NCBI RefSeq assembly: GCF_009858175.1
Contig: NZ_CP047393.1
Span: 496,001-560,000 of the forward strand
DNA: 64,000 nucleotides
Direction of reading: 5' to 3'
Origin: Pontibacillus sp. HMF3514
GTDB taxonomy: Bacteria > Bacillota > Bacilli > Bacillales > BH030062
Made by a program: the position numbers and the translations under genes. This document shows, piece by piece, positions 8,551-15,169 of the stretch. The notes under the pieces were generated by a model. That model searched no databases and was not told the origin of the DNA. It saw nothing but the letters and a program-made list of their open reading frames with translations. The stretch's first letter is position 1. Each line of letters begins with the position of its first letter.

Positions 8551-8672
8551 CTTATCCAGAGAGGTGGAGGGACTGGCCCTTTGAAGCCCGGCAACCACCC
8601 GATTGTATCTCGAAGATATGATTGGGACGGTGCCAATTCCTGCAGGATCTAAGTGATCTTGGGAGATGAGAG
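8551..8672 (+). promoter_or_regulatory. SAM-I (S-box) riboswitch
   Basis: CTTATCCAGAGAGGTGGAGG and the following GACTGGCCC, GAAGCCCGGCAACC blocks are the canonical S-box consensus. The P1 helix forms between CTTATC (8551-8556) and GATGAG (8665-8670); an internal P3/P4 arm (ATTGTATCTCGAAGATATGAT) and GGTGCCAATTCCTGC complete the aptamer. An intrinsic terminator follows at 8694. SAM binding should favour termination. The only gene downstream is msrA, so methionine sulfoxide repair is predicted to rise when SAM is low. Confidence 0.96.
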
Positions 8673-8693
8673 GATCGTACGGATATAACTACG

Positions 8694-8723
8694 ACCCCTT
8701 TCTTGGATAAGAGAGGGGTTTTG
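8694..8723 (+). terminator. Riboswitch-controlled terminator
   Basis: Stem ACCCCTTTCTT/AAGAGAGGGGT with 4-base loop and T4, directly after the S-box aptamer and before msrA. Confidence 0.88.
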
Positions 8724-8783
8724 TGTTGCTACAATCTCTCTCTTAGATGAAGTTTCGCGTTTAGGGAAAGGAATTGATGTGAA

Positions 8784-9257
8784 ATGGCAACAGCAGTATT
8801 TGCAGCAGGATGTTTTTGGGGAGTAGAAGCATTTTTTGAACGTGTAAAGGGAGTAGAGACAACAAGAGTAGGCTTTATGGGTGGAAATGTCGAGAACCCA
8901 TCCTATGAACAGGTGAAAACAGGTAAAACAGGGCATGCTGAAGTAACAAAAATTGATTACAATTCTGATGTTGTTTCCTACCAAGAGTTGTTGGACCTTT
9001 TCTTTGAATGCCATGACCCAACAACGAAGAATCGCCAGGGAGAAGATGTTGGCTCTCAATATCGTTCCGTAATCTTCTACTCAGATGAGACGCAACAGCA
9101 TATTGCTGAAGAAAAAATTTCAGAGTGGAATAACAAGGGTATTTTTAATACACCAATAGTCACGCAGCTTACACAGGCTTCAGACTTTTATGAAGCAGAA
9201 GAATATCATCAAAAATATTTACAGAAAAACGGTTCTGTAGCTTGTGGAATAGTGTAA
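8784..9257 (+). CDS. msrA: Peptide-methionine (S)-S-oxide reductase
   Basis: 157 residues with the MsrA active-site motif GCFWG at 9-13 (catalytic Cys10) and the following block VKGVETTRVGFMGG; a C-terminal Cys near the end (ACGIV) may resolve the disulfide. It reduces the S-epimer of oxidised methionine in proteins and free methionine. AAAGGA lies about 11 bases before the ATG; earlier ATGs at 8777 run into a stop at once. Unlike the usual msrA-msrB operon, msrB is absent here. It is preceded by an S-box riboswitch and its stop codon lies in the stem of its terminator. Confidence 0.95.
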   Translation: MATAVFAAGCFWGVEAFFERVKGVETTRVGFMGGNVENPSYEQVKTGKTGHAEVTKIDYNSDVVSYQELLDLFFECHDPTTKNRQGEDVGSQYRSVIFYSDETQQHIAEEKISEWNNKGIFNTPIVTQLTQASDFYEAEEYHQKYLQKNGSVACGIV

Positions 9258-9283
9258 TCCCTCGGGATTACACTATTTTTTAT
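9248..9283 (+). terminator. Terminator overlapping the end of msrA
   Basis: Perfect inverted arms of about 13-14 bp (AATAGTGTAATCC and complement) with a tiny loop and T6. The left arm includes the msrA stop codon. Confidence 0.88.
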
Positions 9284-9292
9284 TCCGTTATA

Positions 9293-9514
9293 TGGCAGTT
9301 ATCTAGAATAAGCTGGTGCGGGGGGCCGTTTCGTTTATGCAATGCGGCGAGCTGTGGAACGGGTTGCTTTCCCCCGGAAGACCGATCGAGCTTCCTCGTC
9401 ACTTCGTTCCTGCGGGATCTCTCTCGCCCTTTCTACAGGAGGAGTCAACCCGTTCCACAGCCCACCTTAGCCGAATCGTGATGAACGGAACCGCAGTGAT
9501 ATGGAGAGGTGATG
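9293..9514 (-). repeat. Family B intergenic repeat, copy 1 (inverted)
   Basis: Non-coding, GC-richer than its surroundings. A dyad with arms ending GTGGAACGGGTTG/CAACCCGTTCCAC encloses a conserved core containing GAGCTTCCTCGTCACTTCG and TTCCTGCGGG. It is the reverse complement of copies at 21605 and 29179. Short open frames here are by-products of the GC-rich repeat. Confidence 0.92.
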
Positions 9515-9701
9515 CTTAAGGACATCTGTTCCGTTATTTGATCTTAATATGACTTTTATGAAGAGCTTACGGACATTCATTCCGTTATTTGAATCAAATC
9601 ACCTTGAAAAAGCCCAATTTGTCACAAATAAGGTACCATATGTCCGTAACGCCTCTCTAAATGCCTTAAAAGTTCAAAATAACGGAACAGATGTCCGTAA
9701 G
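9515..9701 (-). mobile_element. 187-bp MITE-like element (family C), copy 1
   Basis: Bounded by near-perfect terminal inverted repeats of about 25 bp (ends GGACATCTGTTCCGTTATTT and complement). An internal, nested copy of the same motif (TTACGGACATTCATTCCG) also has a partner on the right side (ATATGTCCGTAA). The second copy at 28992-29178 has exactly the same length and lies in opposite orientation. No coding capacity. Confidence 0.8.
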
Positions 9702-9716
9702 GGTTAGAGCTCAAAT

Positions 9717-9936
9717 AACTAGGGTCCGTTAACCTCCATAAACGCAAAGGGGTGAAGGAAACGGCAAACTCCAGTAGTAACAAAGGGCTGACGAGATCCC
9801 GCAGAGAGCTTGCGAACGAGGAAGCTCGGCTGGTTTTCCAAAGGAGGCTTGCCGTTTCAATGAACCCCTTACTCTTTTCCAGCAACGGACCTCCACTACA
9901 CATTATCTCGAATCCAAGTCTTCAACATAAGGGGGC
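9717..9936 (-). repeat. Family D intergenic repeat, copy 1 (inverted)
   Basis: Dyad with outer GGTCCGTT/AACGGACC and inner GAAACGGC/GCCGTTTC arms around a core (GATCCCGCAGAGAGC, GAACGAGGAAGCTCG) shared with family B. It ends with CCAAGTCTTCAACATAAGGG, matched in reverse at 21267, 28696 and 38565. Confidence 0.88.
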
Positions 9937-10001
9937 TATCAATGAAAGATAATTTAATTCCTGAAATACTTATTGATAACACCTCTTATAAGCCTGCTAG
10001 G

Positions 10002-10029
10002 GTTTGTTCATGCTATACTGTGAACAAAC
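10002..10029 (+). promoter_or_regulatory. Candidate operator overlapping an extended -10 promoter
   Basis: Perfect 9-bp inverted repeat GTTTGTTCA...TGAACAAAC with a 10-base spacer that contains TGCTATACT, an extended -10 element. A dimeric repressor bound here would block the promoter of the thioredoxin-like gene 24 bases downstream. The regulator is unknown. Confidence 0.55.
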
Positions 10030-10053
10030 TAATGGCACAAAGGATGGTTCATC

Positions 10054-10380
10054 ATGCAAGAAGCTCAATCACTAGAACATGTCCAATCATTTGTTAAGAA
10101 AGAAAAAATATCGTTACTTTATATTTCACGCCCCAATTGCTCAGTCTGTGTCTCATTACTTCCTCAAATTGAGGAGTTGCTTGAGGATTACCCGCAAATT
10201 AAGTCTTTGTATATAAACGCTGAAGATATCCCTGAAATTGCAGGAGAGTATTCTATTTTCACAGTACCAGTCATTATTGTCTCCGTAGAGGGTAAAGAAA
10301 TGTTACGCAAAGCACGAATCGTTCCTATTGAAGAACTAAACCAACAACTTTATAAAATGACAAGTCTAATGGATGATTAA
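10054..10380 (+). CDS. Thioredoxin-like protein with CSVC motif
   Basis: 108 residues with a thioredoxin fold: active-site-like CSVC at residues 29-32 after strand SLLYISRPN, and the cis-proline strand FTVPVIIV near residue 75. It lacks the WCGPC of true thioredoxin, as in Bacillus YtpP/YdfQ-type proteins. No signal peptide, so a cytoplasmic thiol-disulfide protein. AAAGGATGG precedes the ATG. The upstream palindrome around the -10 suggests it is repressed under normal conditions. Monocistronic. Confidence 0.82.
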   Translation: MQEAQSLEHVQSFVKKEKISLLYISRPNCSVCVSLLPQIEELLEDYPQIKSLYINAEDIPEIAGEYSIFTVPVIIVSVEGKEMLRKARIVPIEELNQQLYKMTSLMDD

Positions 10381-10387
10381 TGAAGTT

Positions 10388-10415
10388 CCCTTGCCACGCA
10401 GGTAAGGGGATTTTT
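10388..10415 (+). terminator. Terminator after thioredoxin-like gene
   Basis: Stem CCCTTGCC/GGTAAGGG followed by GATTTTT. Confidence 0.8.
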
Positions 10416-10476
10416 GGTTTAAGTGATCATAATGAGCGGTAAATGAACAATACTTATAATAAATGGAGGGATTATG

Positions 10477-10938
10477 ATGCCATGGGATACGAACGATTAT
10501 CCAAGTTCTCTGAAAAACTTAGATACGGCTGTGCGCAAAAAGGCGATTGATATAGGGAATGCCATGTTAGATGAAGGATATGATGAGGGACAAGCCATTC
10601 CTATCGCGACTGAACAGGCAAAAGAATGGTTTGAGAATGCAAGTGAAAAAGAGATTAATCAAGTAAAGCAAATGAGTGATGAGGACCTTAAAGCACGTGA
10701 TAAAGAAGATAAGCAATATGAGAATCGACCTGAGCTTCTAGAAAAAGGAGAACATGTTGTTTCTCATGAAGATGGGTGGGCCGTGCAAGCGGAGGATGCT
10801 AAAAAACCATCTGACACATATGAGAACAAAAGCGATGCAATAGAAAGAGCGAAAGAGATCGCTCAGAATAAAGGAACTAGTGCTATCATCCATAGAAAAG
10901 ATGGCAGTATTCAAGATCAATATTCTTATCAAGACTAA
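10477..10938 (+). CDS. YdaT-like protein with DUF2188 domain
   Basis: 153 residues. The start MPWDTNDYPSSLKNLD and following VRKKAIDIGNAMLDEGYDEG resemble the ChaB/YdaT N-terminus; the C-terminal 60 residues (WAVQAEDAKKPSDTYENK...AIIHRKDGSIQ) form a DUF2188 module. YdaT of B. subtilis is a general-stress protein; function unknown. Very acidic and hydrophilic, as expected for a halotolerant cytosol. Two ATGs are adjacent (10474 and 10477); GGAGGG spacing and the family start MPW favour 10477. Confidence 0.82.
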   Translation: MPWDTNDYPSSLKNLDTAVRKKAIDIGNAMLDEGYDEGQAIPIATEQAKEWFENASEKEINQVKQMSDEDLKARDKEDKQYENRPELLEKGEHVVSHEDGWAVQAEDAKKPSDTYENKSDAIERAKEIAQNKGTSAIIHRKDGSIQDQYSYQD

Positions 10939-10945
10939 CACCATG

Positions 10946-10977
10946 AGTCTCTGCGCAATAGCAGAGACTTTATTTTT
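10946..10977 (+). terminator. Terminator after ydaT-like gene
   Basis: Stem AGTCTCTGC/GCAGAGACT with 6-base loop, then TTATTTTT. Confidence 0.85.
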
Positions 10978-11037
10978 GGAACCTTTTATTATGTGAATCG
11001 TAAACAGTAATACCAAGAAAATTGGAGGAGATCGTAT

Positions 11038-11733
11038 ATGAGCAAATATACAATTGATCAATTTATTAGCCAAACCAAACAAGACGAGAGTGAAAACGAT
11101 TACTTTGAATTGGAAACGCCGCGGATGTTAGAAGTAAACTTAGATGGACAGGTTTGGGCTAAAGCTGGCTCGATGATTTCATATAATGGCAATATTAAGT
11201 TTGAGCGTGAAGGAATTCTTGAGCATGGTCTTGGAAAGATGTTTAAAAAAGCATTCTCAGGTGAAGGTAGCTCACTTATGAAAGCCAACGGGAATGGAAA
11301 ATTGTATTTAGCTGATGAGGGAAAAAAGATTATCATTTTTCAACTACAAAATGAATCCATTACGGTAAATGGTAATGATCTTCTTGCTTTTGAACCTGGT
11401 GTGAATTGGGATATCAAACTAATGAAGAAGATTGCGGGCATGATGTCAGGAGGCCTATTTAACGTGACTCTAGAAGGGCGAGGAATGGTAGCCATCACTT
11501 GTCATTACGAGCCCCTAACCTTAATGGTTACACCAGATCAACCCGTTATAACGGATCCTCATGCAACTGTCGCATGGTCTGGTCATCTGGAGCCTGAGTT
11601 TCAAACAGACGTCACATTGAAATCATTCTTTGGTAGAGGAAGTGGCGAATCAATCCAAATGAAGTTTTCTGGGGAAGGGTTTGTCATCGTACAGCCATTT
11701 GAAGAGGTCTATTATTCTCAATCGAACGGATAA
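11038..11733 (+). CDS. AIM24 family protein (DUF124)
   Basis: 231 residues of beta-rich AIM24/TIGR00266 type; typical blocks are MLEVNLDGQVWAKAGSMI, the glycine-rich SGEGSSLMKANGNGKLYLA, and FGRGSGESIQMKFSGEGFV near the C-terminus. The family forms trimeric jelly-roll-like barrels; the bacterial role is unknown. Start ATG at 11038 with TTGGAGGAG upstream. The gene stands alone after the ydaT-like terminator. Confidence 0.85.
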   Translation: MSKYTIDQFISQTKQDESENDYFELETPRMLEVNLDGQVWAKAGSMISYNGNIKFEREGILEHGLGKMFKKAFSGEGSSLMKANGNGKLYLADEGKKIIIFQLQNESITVNGNDLLAFEPGVNWDIKLMKKIAGMMSGGLFNVTLEGRGMVAITCHYEPLTLMVTPDQPVITDPHATVAWSGHLEPEFQTDVTLKSFFGRGSGESIQMKFSGEGFVIVQPFEEVYYSQSNG

Positions 11734-11795
11734 ATGGAAGAATAACAGATCATACATTCGTCCATACTGCTTGTAAAAGGGAAGGAGCGGTATGG

Positions 11796-12077
11796 ATGAT
11801 TCATCAATTAAAGCGAATTGAACATAGCCCTAAAAGCAAAGCGAAATACAAGATTATTGGAGTGAGTAAAGCTGAGCATGAAGAATGGCTTTGGACAGCC
11901 TTTCTTAAGCAACAAAAGGTTGATGTAGTATTTATCTCTAAACGCCCACGCTATCTTGTTAATGGGTGCGAAGTTGAATGGAAAGGGCAGCAACATATTC
12001 CGCATGAAATTCAACAACACCTAGATCAACTCGCTTCAAAAATTGGGGAGCTATTTCAAAAAGTTGAATCAAGTTAA
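11796..12077 (+). CDS. Small protein of unknown function
   Basis: 93 residues, not recognised. It is basic in the first half and ends in an amphipathic helix. The stretch KYKIIGVSKAEHEEW and VDVVFISKRPRYLVNG suggest a small alpha-beta protein. GGAAGGAG at a proper distance from the ATG and a following hairpin support a real gene. An overlapping ATG at 11792 is in another frame. Confidence 0.6.
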   Translation: MIHQLKRIEHSPKSKAKYKIIGVSKAEHEEWLWTAFLKQQKVDVVFISKRPRYLVNGCEVEWKGQQHIPHEIQQHLDQLASKIGELFQKVESS

Positions 12078-12102
12078 GCACCCTTTTTCGAAGAGGGTGC
12101 TT
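12076..12102 (+). terminator. Hairpin after the 93-residue ORF
   Basis: Perfect 9-bp stem AAGCACCCT/AGGGTGCTT, but the following bases lack a strong T run, so termination is uncertain. It also overlaps the stop codon of the gene. Confidence 0.45.
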
Positions 12103-12150
12103 ATTAAATAGAAAAAATGATGCAACCTTATATGTCATATCATGTTTCCA

Positions 12151-12875
12151 TTAATTTTTGTTGTCATCTATTAAAGTTAACCCTTCACTAAGTGTCGAAA
12201 TATTAATTTTCTCAACCAATTCTTGAGTCTCTTCTTTTGTAAAACCACCAGTTATTTGTACCTTACTTGTTTTAAGCCTATGGTTAACCTTAGGTGCGGA
12301 TAGAAAAGCAGGGTGCTCCTTATTTTTTTCATCAAGGTAGGTCTGTCCTTCCTCATAACCAAACCACACCACACCACCAATACATTATCAGGTTTTTTCA
12401 TATTACTAACTTTTCTTGTCACTTTATAAAATTTCTCTTCACTTGTTAAAGAAAAAGTAACTACTGGGTGGCCATTACTCGCTATTTCTGAATTAGCAGA
12501 GCCTTTTTCAATAAAATCTTGTGTAAGCATAAGGGTATTTTTATGATCTCGAAAAGATAATTCTTTTTCAGACTGAATCATGGTCTTTAGCTCTTCAAAA
12601 CGTTCATCACTTATATCTTCCTGTAGCTTTACGGTCCAGCTAGCATTATTGGAAGTCAGTTCATATTCTAATTCAGTGTAATCCATAAGCTCTTTTATAG
12701 CCTGTTCCCCTTGTTTTTCAGAGGTGAACTGTAAGTTTTGAGTTGATTTACTATTCGTTGGAAGAAGTACAAACATAAACACAGCTACAGCAGTTAGGGC
12801 AATAATTGTTCCTAAATAAACACTCGTCTTCGTCATATAATTCCACTTCGCCAAAGTTTTCCTCTCATTATACAT
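12151..12875 (-). pseudogene. Stand-alone SecD-P1-like membrane-anchored protein, frameshifted
   Basis: Two overlapping minus frames (12875-12252 and 12372-12151) together make one product. It has an N-terminal membrane helix (YLGTIIALTAVAVFMFVLLP) and then an extracytoplasmic domain like the P1 head of SecD/SecDF: ELSFRDHKNTLMLT, HPVVTFSLTSEEKF, NVLVVWFGYEEG and VQITGGFTKEETQELVEKIN. No SecD transmembrane bundle follows, so it is not SecDF itself. The frame breaks in a tandem 5-base repeat (CCACA CCACA, plus strand near 12364-12373); removing one unit restores NVLVVWFGYEEG. The start may be 12836 (MTKTSVYL) rather than 12875. Function unknown. Confidence 0.72.
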
Positions 12876-12918
12876 GGCAAAGGGGTGTTATGGAAGTTTA
12901 TGGTTATCGTTTTAGCTG

Positions 12919-13107
12919 TTATTTAGCTCTCGGCTCACTTTGGAAATTCCCTTTATGGGCTCCATCGCAAAAAGGCTTATTTGCTGATAAACCACATCTA
13001 CATAAGGAACAAGCTTTTTTCGTAATAAATTCATTTCCTTCTGCATCCAAAACTTTAAATTCTCCAGTAACCAATAGTGATCCATTGTCTCTAACTTTAA
13101 TCTCCAT
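12919..13107 (-). CDS. CDGSH iron-sulfur domain protein
   Basis: 62 residues ending in the [2Fe-2S]-binding CDGSH signature CRCGLSANKPFCDGAH: three Cys and one His ligand. Such small cytoplasmic proteins carry a redox-active, acid-labile cluster. A GTG at 13119 is nearly fused to the AAAGGAG site, so the ATG at 13107 was preferred although its spacer is long (13). Upstream of it lies the divergent WG-repeat gene; the two starts are about 112 bases apart. Confidence 0.82.
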   Translation of the reverse strand: MEIKVRDNGSLLVTGEFKVLDAEGNEFITKKACSLCRCGLSANKPFCDGAHKGNFQSEPRAK

Positions 13108-13219
13108 ACTACTTCTCACTCTCCTTTTACCAATCTATATGTAATAGGAAGTAGGCACATAACTAAACAATTCCCATATGATACTTACAAAATGTCTTCG
13201 ATAAGAAAGAGGGATAACC

Positions 13220-14929
13220 ATGAAGCTGTTTCCTGCTTATAAATCAACAACGGATGGTGATCAGTGGGGATATATTAATAAGAAGGGTTCTTTTGAAATT
13301 GAACCTCAGTATGAACTTGCTCAAGATTTTCAAGGGAATGGGTTAGCAATTATTCAGGTTAAAAACAAGAATGGTGTTATTAATACAAAAGGCGATTATG
13401 TAGTTGAGCCATATTATGATTACATTACTCAATATAGTGAAGGGCGAGCTACGGTTCACAATGAGAAAGGTGTATGGGTGATTGATGAAAAAGGAAACGT
13501 TCTAACAAGTCAGCCTTTCAGTTTCATCAGTTCTTATCAACAAGGGAGGGCACTCTATCAAGAAACGAATGAAGATACAAATGAAACTTTATATGGCTAC
13601 TTAGACCGTGATGGAGGAATTTTAATTCCTGCGCAGTATCTATCTGCTACTGATTTTCAAGATGGAGTGGCTGTTGTTCAAACGCAAGAGGGTAAGTATC
13701 AATTAATTGAACGAGACACGAGCGTTCTATATAAATATCCTTTTGAATATGTTGGTCAATATGGTCAGGGCTTGCTTGCTTATCAAGAAGAAGGAGATCC
13801 AAAGTATGGATTTATTAATAAATCAGGTAAGGTAATGATTGCTCCTTCTTTTGATGCAGTTCAACCTTTTAGTGAAGGGCGTGCTGTCATAAGTAAAATT
13901 GAAGATTATCTTTATTCTTATGGGCTAATTGATCAAAAAGGGAATATAATCTTAGAGCCGACTTATTCAGACATTAGTAGATTAGGGGGAAAAAGAATAG
14001 CTGTGGGTAAGGCGGTAAAAGAAGACCAACCTTACTTAGGTTCAATGTATGCTATTGCAGATCTTAATGGGAATTTCCTCTCTGATTATCGATATCAAAA
14101 TGTTCTACCTTATGATAAAGGTTATGCTTCAGCTCATGATGATGAAAATACCTTTTTCTTAAATCGAGAAGGGAAGATTGCACAAAAGCTTCCGGTAGTG
14201 CCTGGGCAAGGTACGCTGAGGTTTCAAAACTCTTTGATTCAAGCGAATGTAGATTTTCAGCTTATATACTTGGATCGAAAAGGGAAAGTGATTTGGAGAC
14301 CGAAAAACACGATTCGCTTAAATAACCAGTTCCGCGTTTTAAGGATGAAGTATAAACCTAATCCAGATTATCTAGTCTACTATCCTGTGATACGAGGTAT
14401 GGAAGATACAGGTTTGCAGAAACAAGTAAACGAAAAGTTAAAGGATATCTCTCAGGTAAAGCCGATCCCATCAGATGAAAAGCTTGAGTATAGTTATACA
14501 GGAGATTTTGAGATTGAGTTTTTCAAAAAACATCTTGTAGTGATTGAGATGAATGGATCCCAATATTATTTCGGTGCAGCTCATCCAATGCCAACAAAAA
14601 TATACAGTAATATCGATCTTGTATCAGGGACGTTTTATGAATTAAAGGATCTGTTTAAGGAAGGGGCTCCATATGTAAAAGTAATTAGTGAGATTGTAGA
14701 GCAACAAATTAAAGAGCAGGACATAAATGTATTTCCTGACAGCTATAAAGGAATACAACCTAATCAACCATTCTATGTAAATGAAGAGTCATTATTCGTT
14801 TACTTTGCACCTTATGAAATCACACCTTATGTAGCTGGTTTTCCTACATTTGAAATTCCTTTTTCAGAGATTATGAATATAATCGATACAAAAGGGGATT
14901 TCTGGCGATCATTTCATCATCGAGAATGA
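13220..14929 (+). CDS. WG-repeat protein with C-terminal DUF3298 (RsiV-like) domain
   Basis: 569 residues. The first about 370 consist of WG/KWG beta repeats (WGYINKKGSFEIEPQY, YGYLDRDGGILIPAQY, YGFINKSGKVMIAPSF, YGLIDQKGNIILEPTY and weaker ones), each about 45-50 residues. The C-terminal 190 residues match DUF3298, the extracytoplasmic module of RsiV (YFGAAHPMP, FYELKDLFKEGAPYV, YFAPYEITPYVAGFPTFEIP). No signal peptide or membrane helix is visible, so its location is unclear. AGAGGG lies before the ATG. Possibly a cell-wall or ligand-sensing protein; function not established. Confidence 0.85.
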   Translation: MKLFPAYKSTTDGDQWGYINKKGSFEIEPQYELAQDFQGNGLAIIQVKNKNGVINTKGDYVVEPYYDYITQYSEGRATVHNEKGVWVIDEKGNVLTSQPFSFISSYQQGRALYQETNEDTNETLYGYLDRDGGILIPAQYLSATDFQDGVAVVQTQEGKYQLIERDTSVLYKYPFEYVGQYGQGLLAYQEEGDPKYGFINKSGKVMIAPSFDAVQPFSEGRAVISKIEDYLYSYGLIDQKGNIILEPTYSDISRLGGKRIAVGKAVKEDQPYLGSMYAIADLNGNFLSDYRYQNVLPYDKGYASAHDDENTFFLNREGKIAQKLPVVPGQGTLRFQNSLIQANVDFQLIYLDRKGKVIWRPKNTIRLNNQFRVLRMKYKPNPDYLVYYPVIRGMEDTGLQKQVNEKLKDISQVKPIPSDEKLEYSYTGDFEIEFFKKHLVVIEMNGSQYYFGAAHPMPTKIYSNIDLVSGTFYELKDLFKEGAPYVKVISEIVEQQIKEQDINVFPDSYKGIQPNQPFYVNEESLFVYFAPYEITPYVAGFPTFEIPFSEIMNIIDTKGDFWRSFHHRE

Positions 14930-14940
14930 TTCGACAAAAA
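14930..14940 (-). promoter_or_regulatory. Candidate Spo0A (0A) box
   Basis: TTCGACAAAAA, the reverse complement of TTTTTGTCGAA, begins right after the stop of the WG-repeat gene and 230 bases before the sporulation-type kinase. The identical word in direct orientation is at 15029. Confidence 0.4.
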
Positions 14941-14981
14941 GGAACTTCAAAAAATTGTCACAAATAGGTCGAATCACGTTA

Positions 14982-15016
14982 GATCCTAACCATGTAAAGG
15001 TGTTAGGGTCTTTCTT
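14982..15016 (+). terminator. Terminator after WG-repeat gene
   Basis: Stem GATCCTAAC/GTTAGGGTC (one G-U pair) followed by TTTCTTT. Confidence 0.7.
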
Positions 15017-15028
15017 TGAGTCTATTAA

Positions 15029-15039
15029 TTTTTGTCGAA
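15029..15039 (+). promoter_or_regulatory. Candidate Spo0A (0A) box
   Basis: TTTTTGTCGAA contains the TGTCGAA core of 0A boxes, 131 bases before the kinase start. Confidence 0.45.
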
Positions 15040-15169
15040 CTATATGTTATTTAATCGAATATATGTAATGTTTTCCTGAATTAGTATATTATAAGGATAT
15101 CTATATTTCGAATCTGAGGGATGTCAGAAAAAGACGAGCTAGGCAAATGATTTGAAAAGAGGTATTCTT

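Noticed and set aside
9242-9952. Open frames of 66-93 codons inside the B and D repeats
   Set aside because: They exist because the repeat is GC-rich; all occur in several frames on both strands, have no ribosome binding site, and equivalents appear in the other repeat copies.
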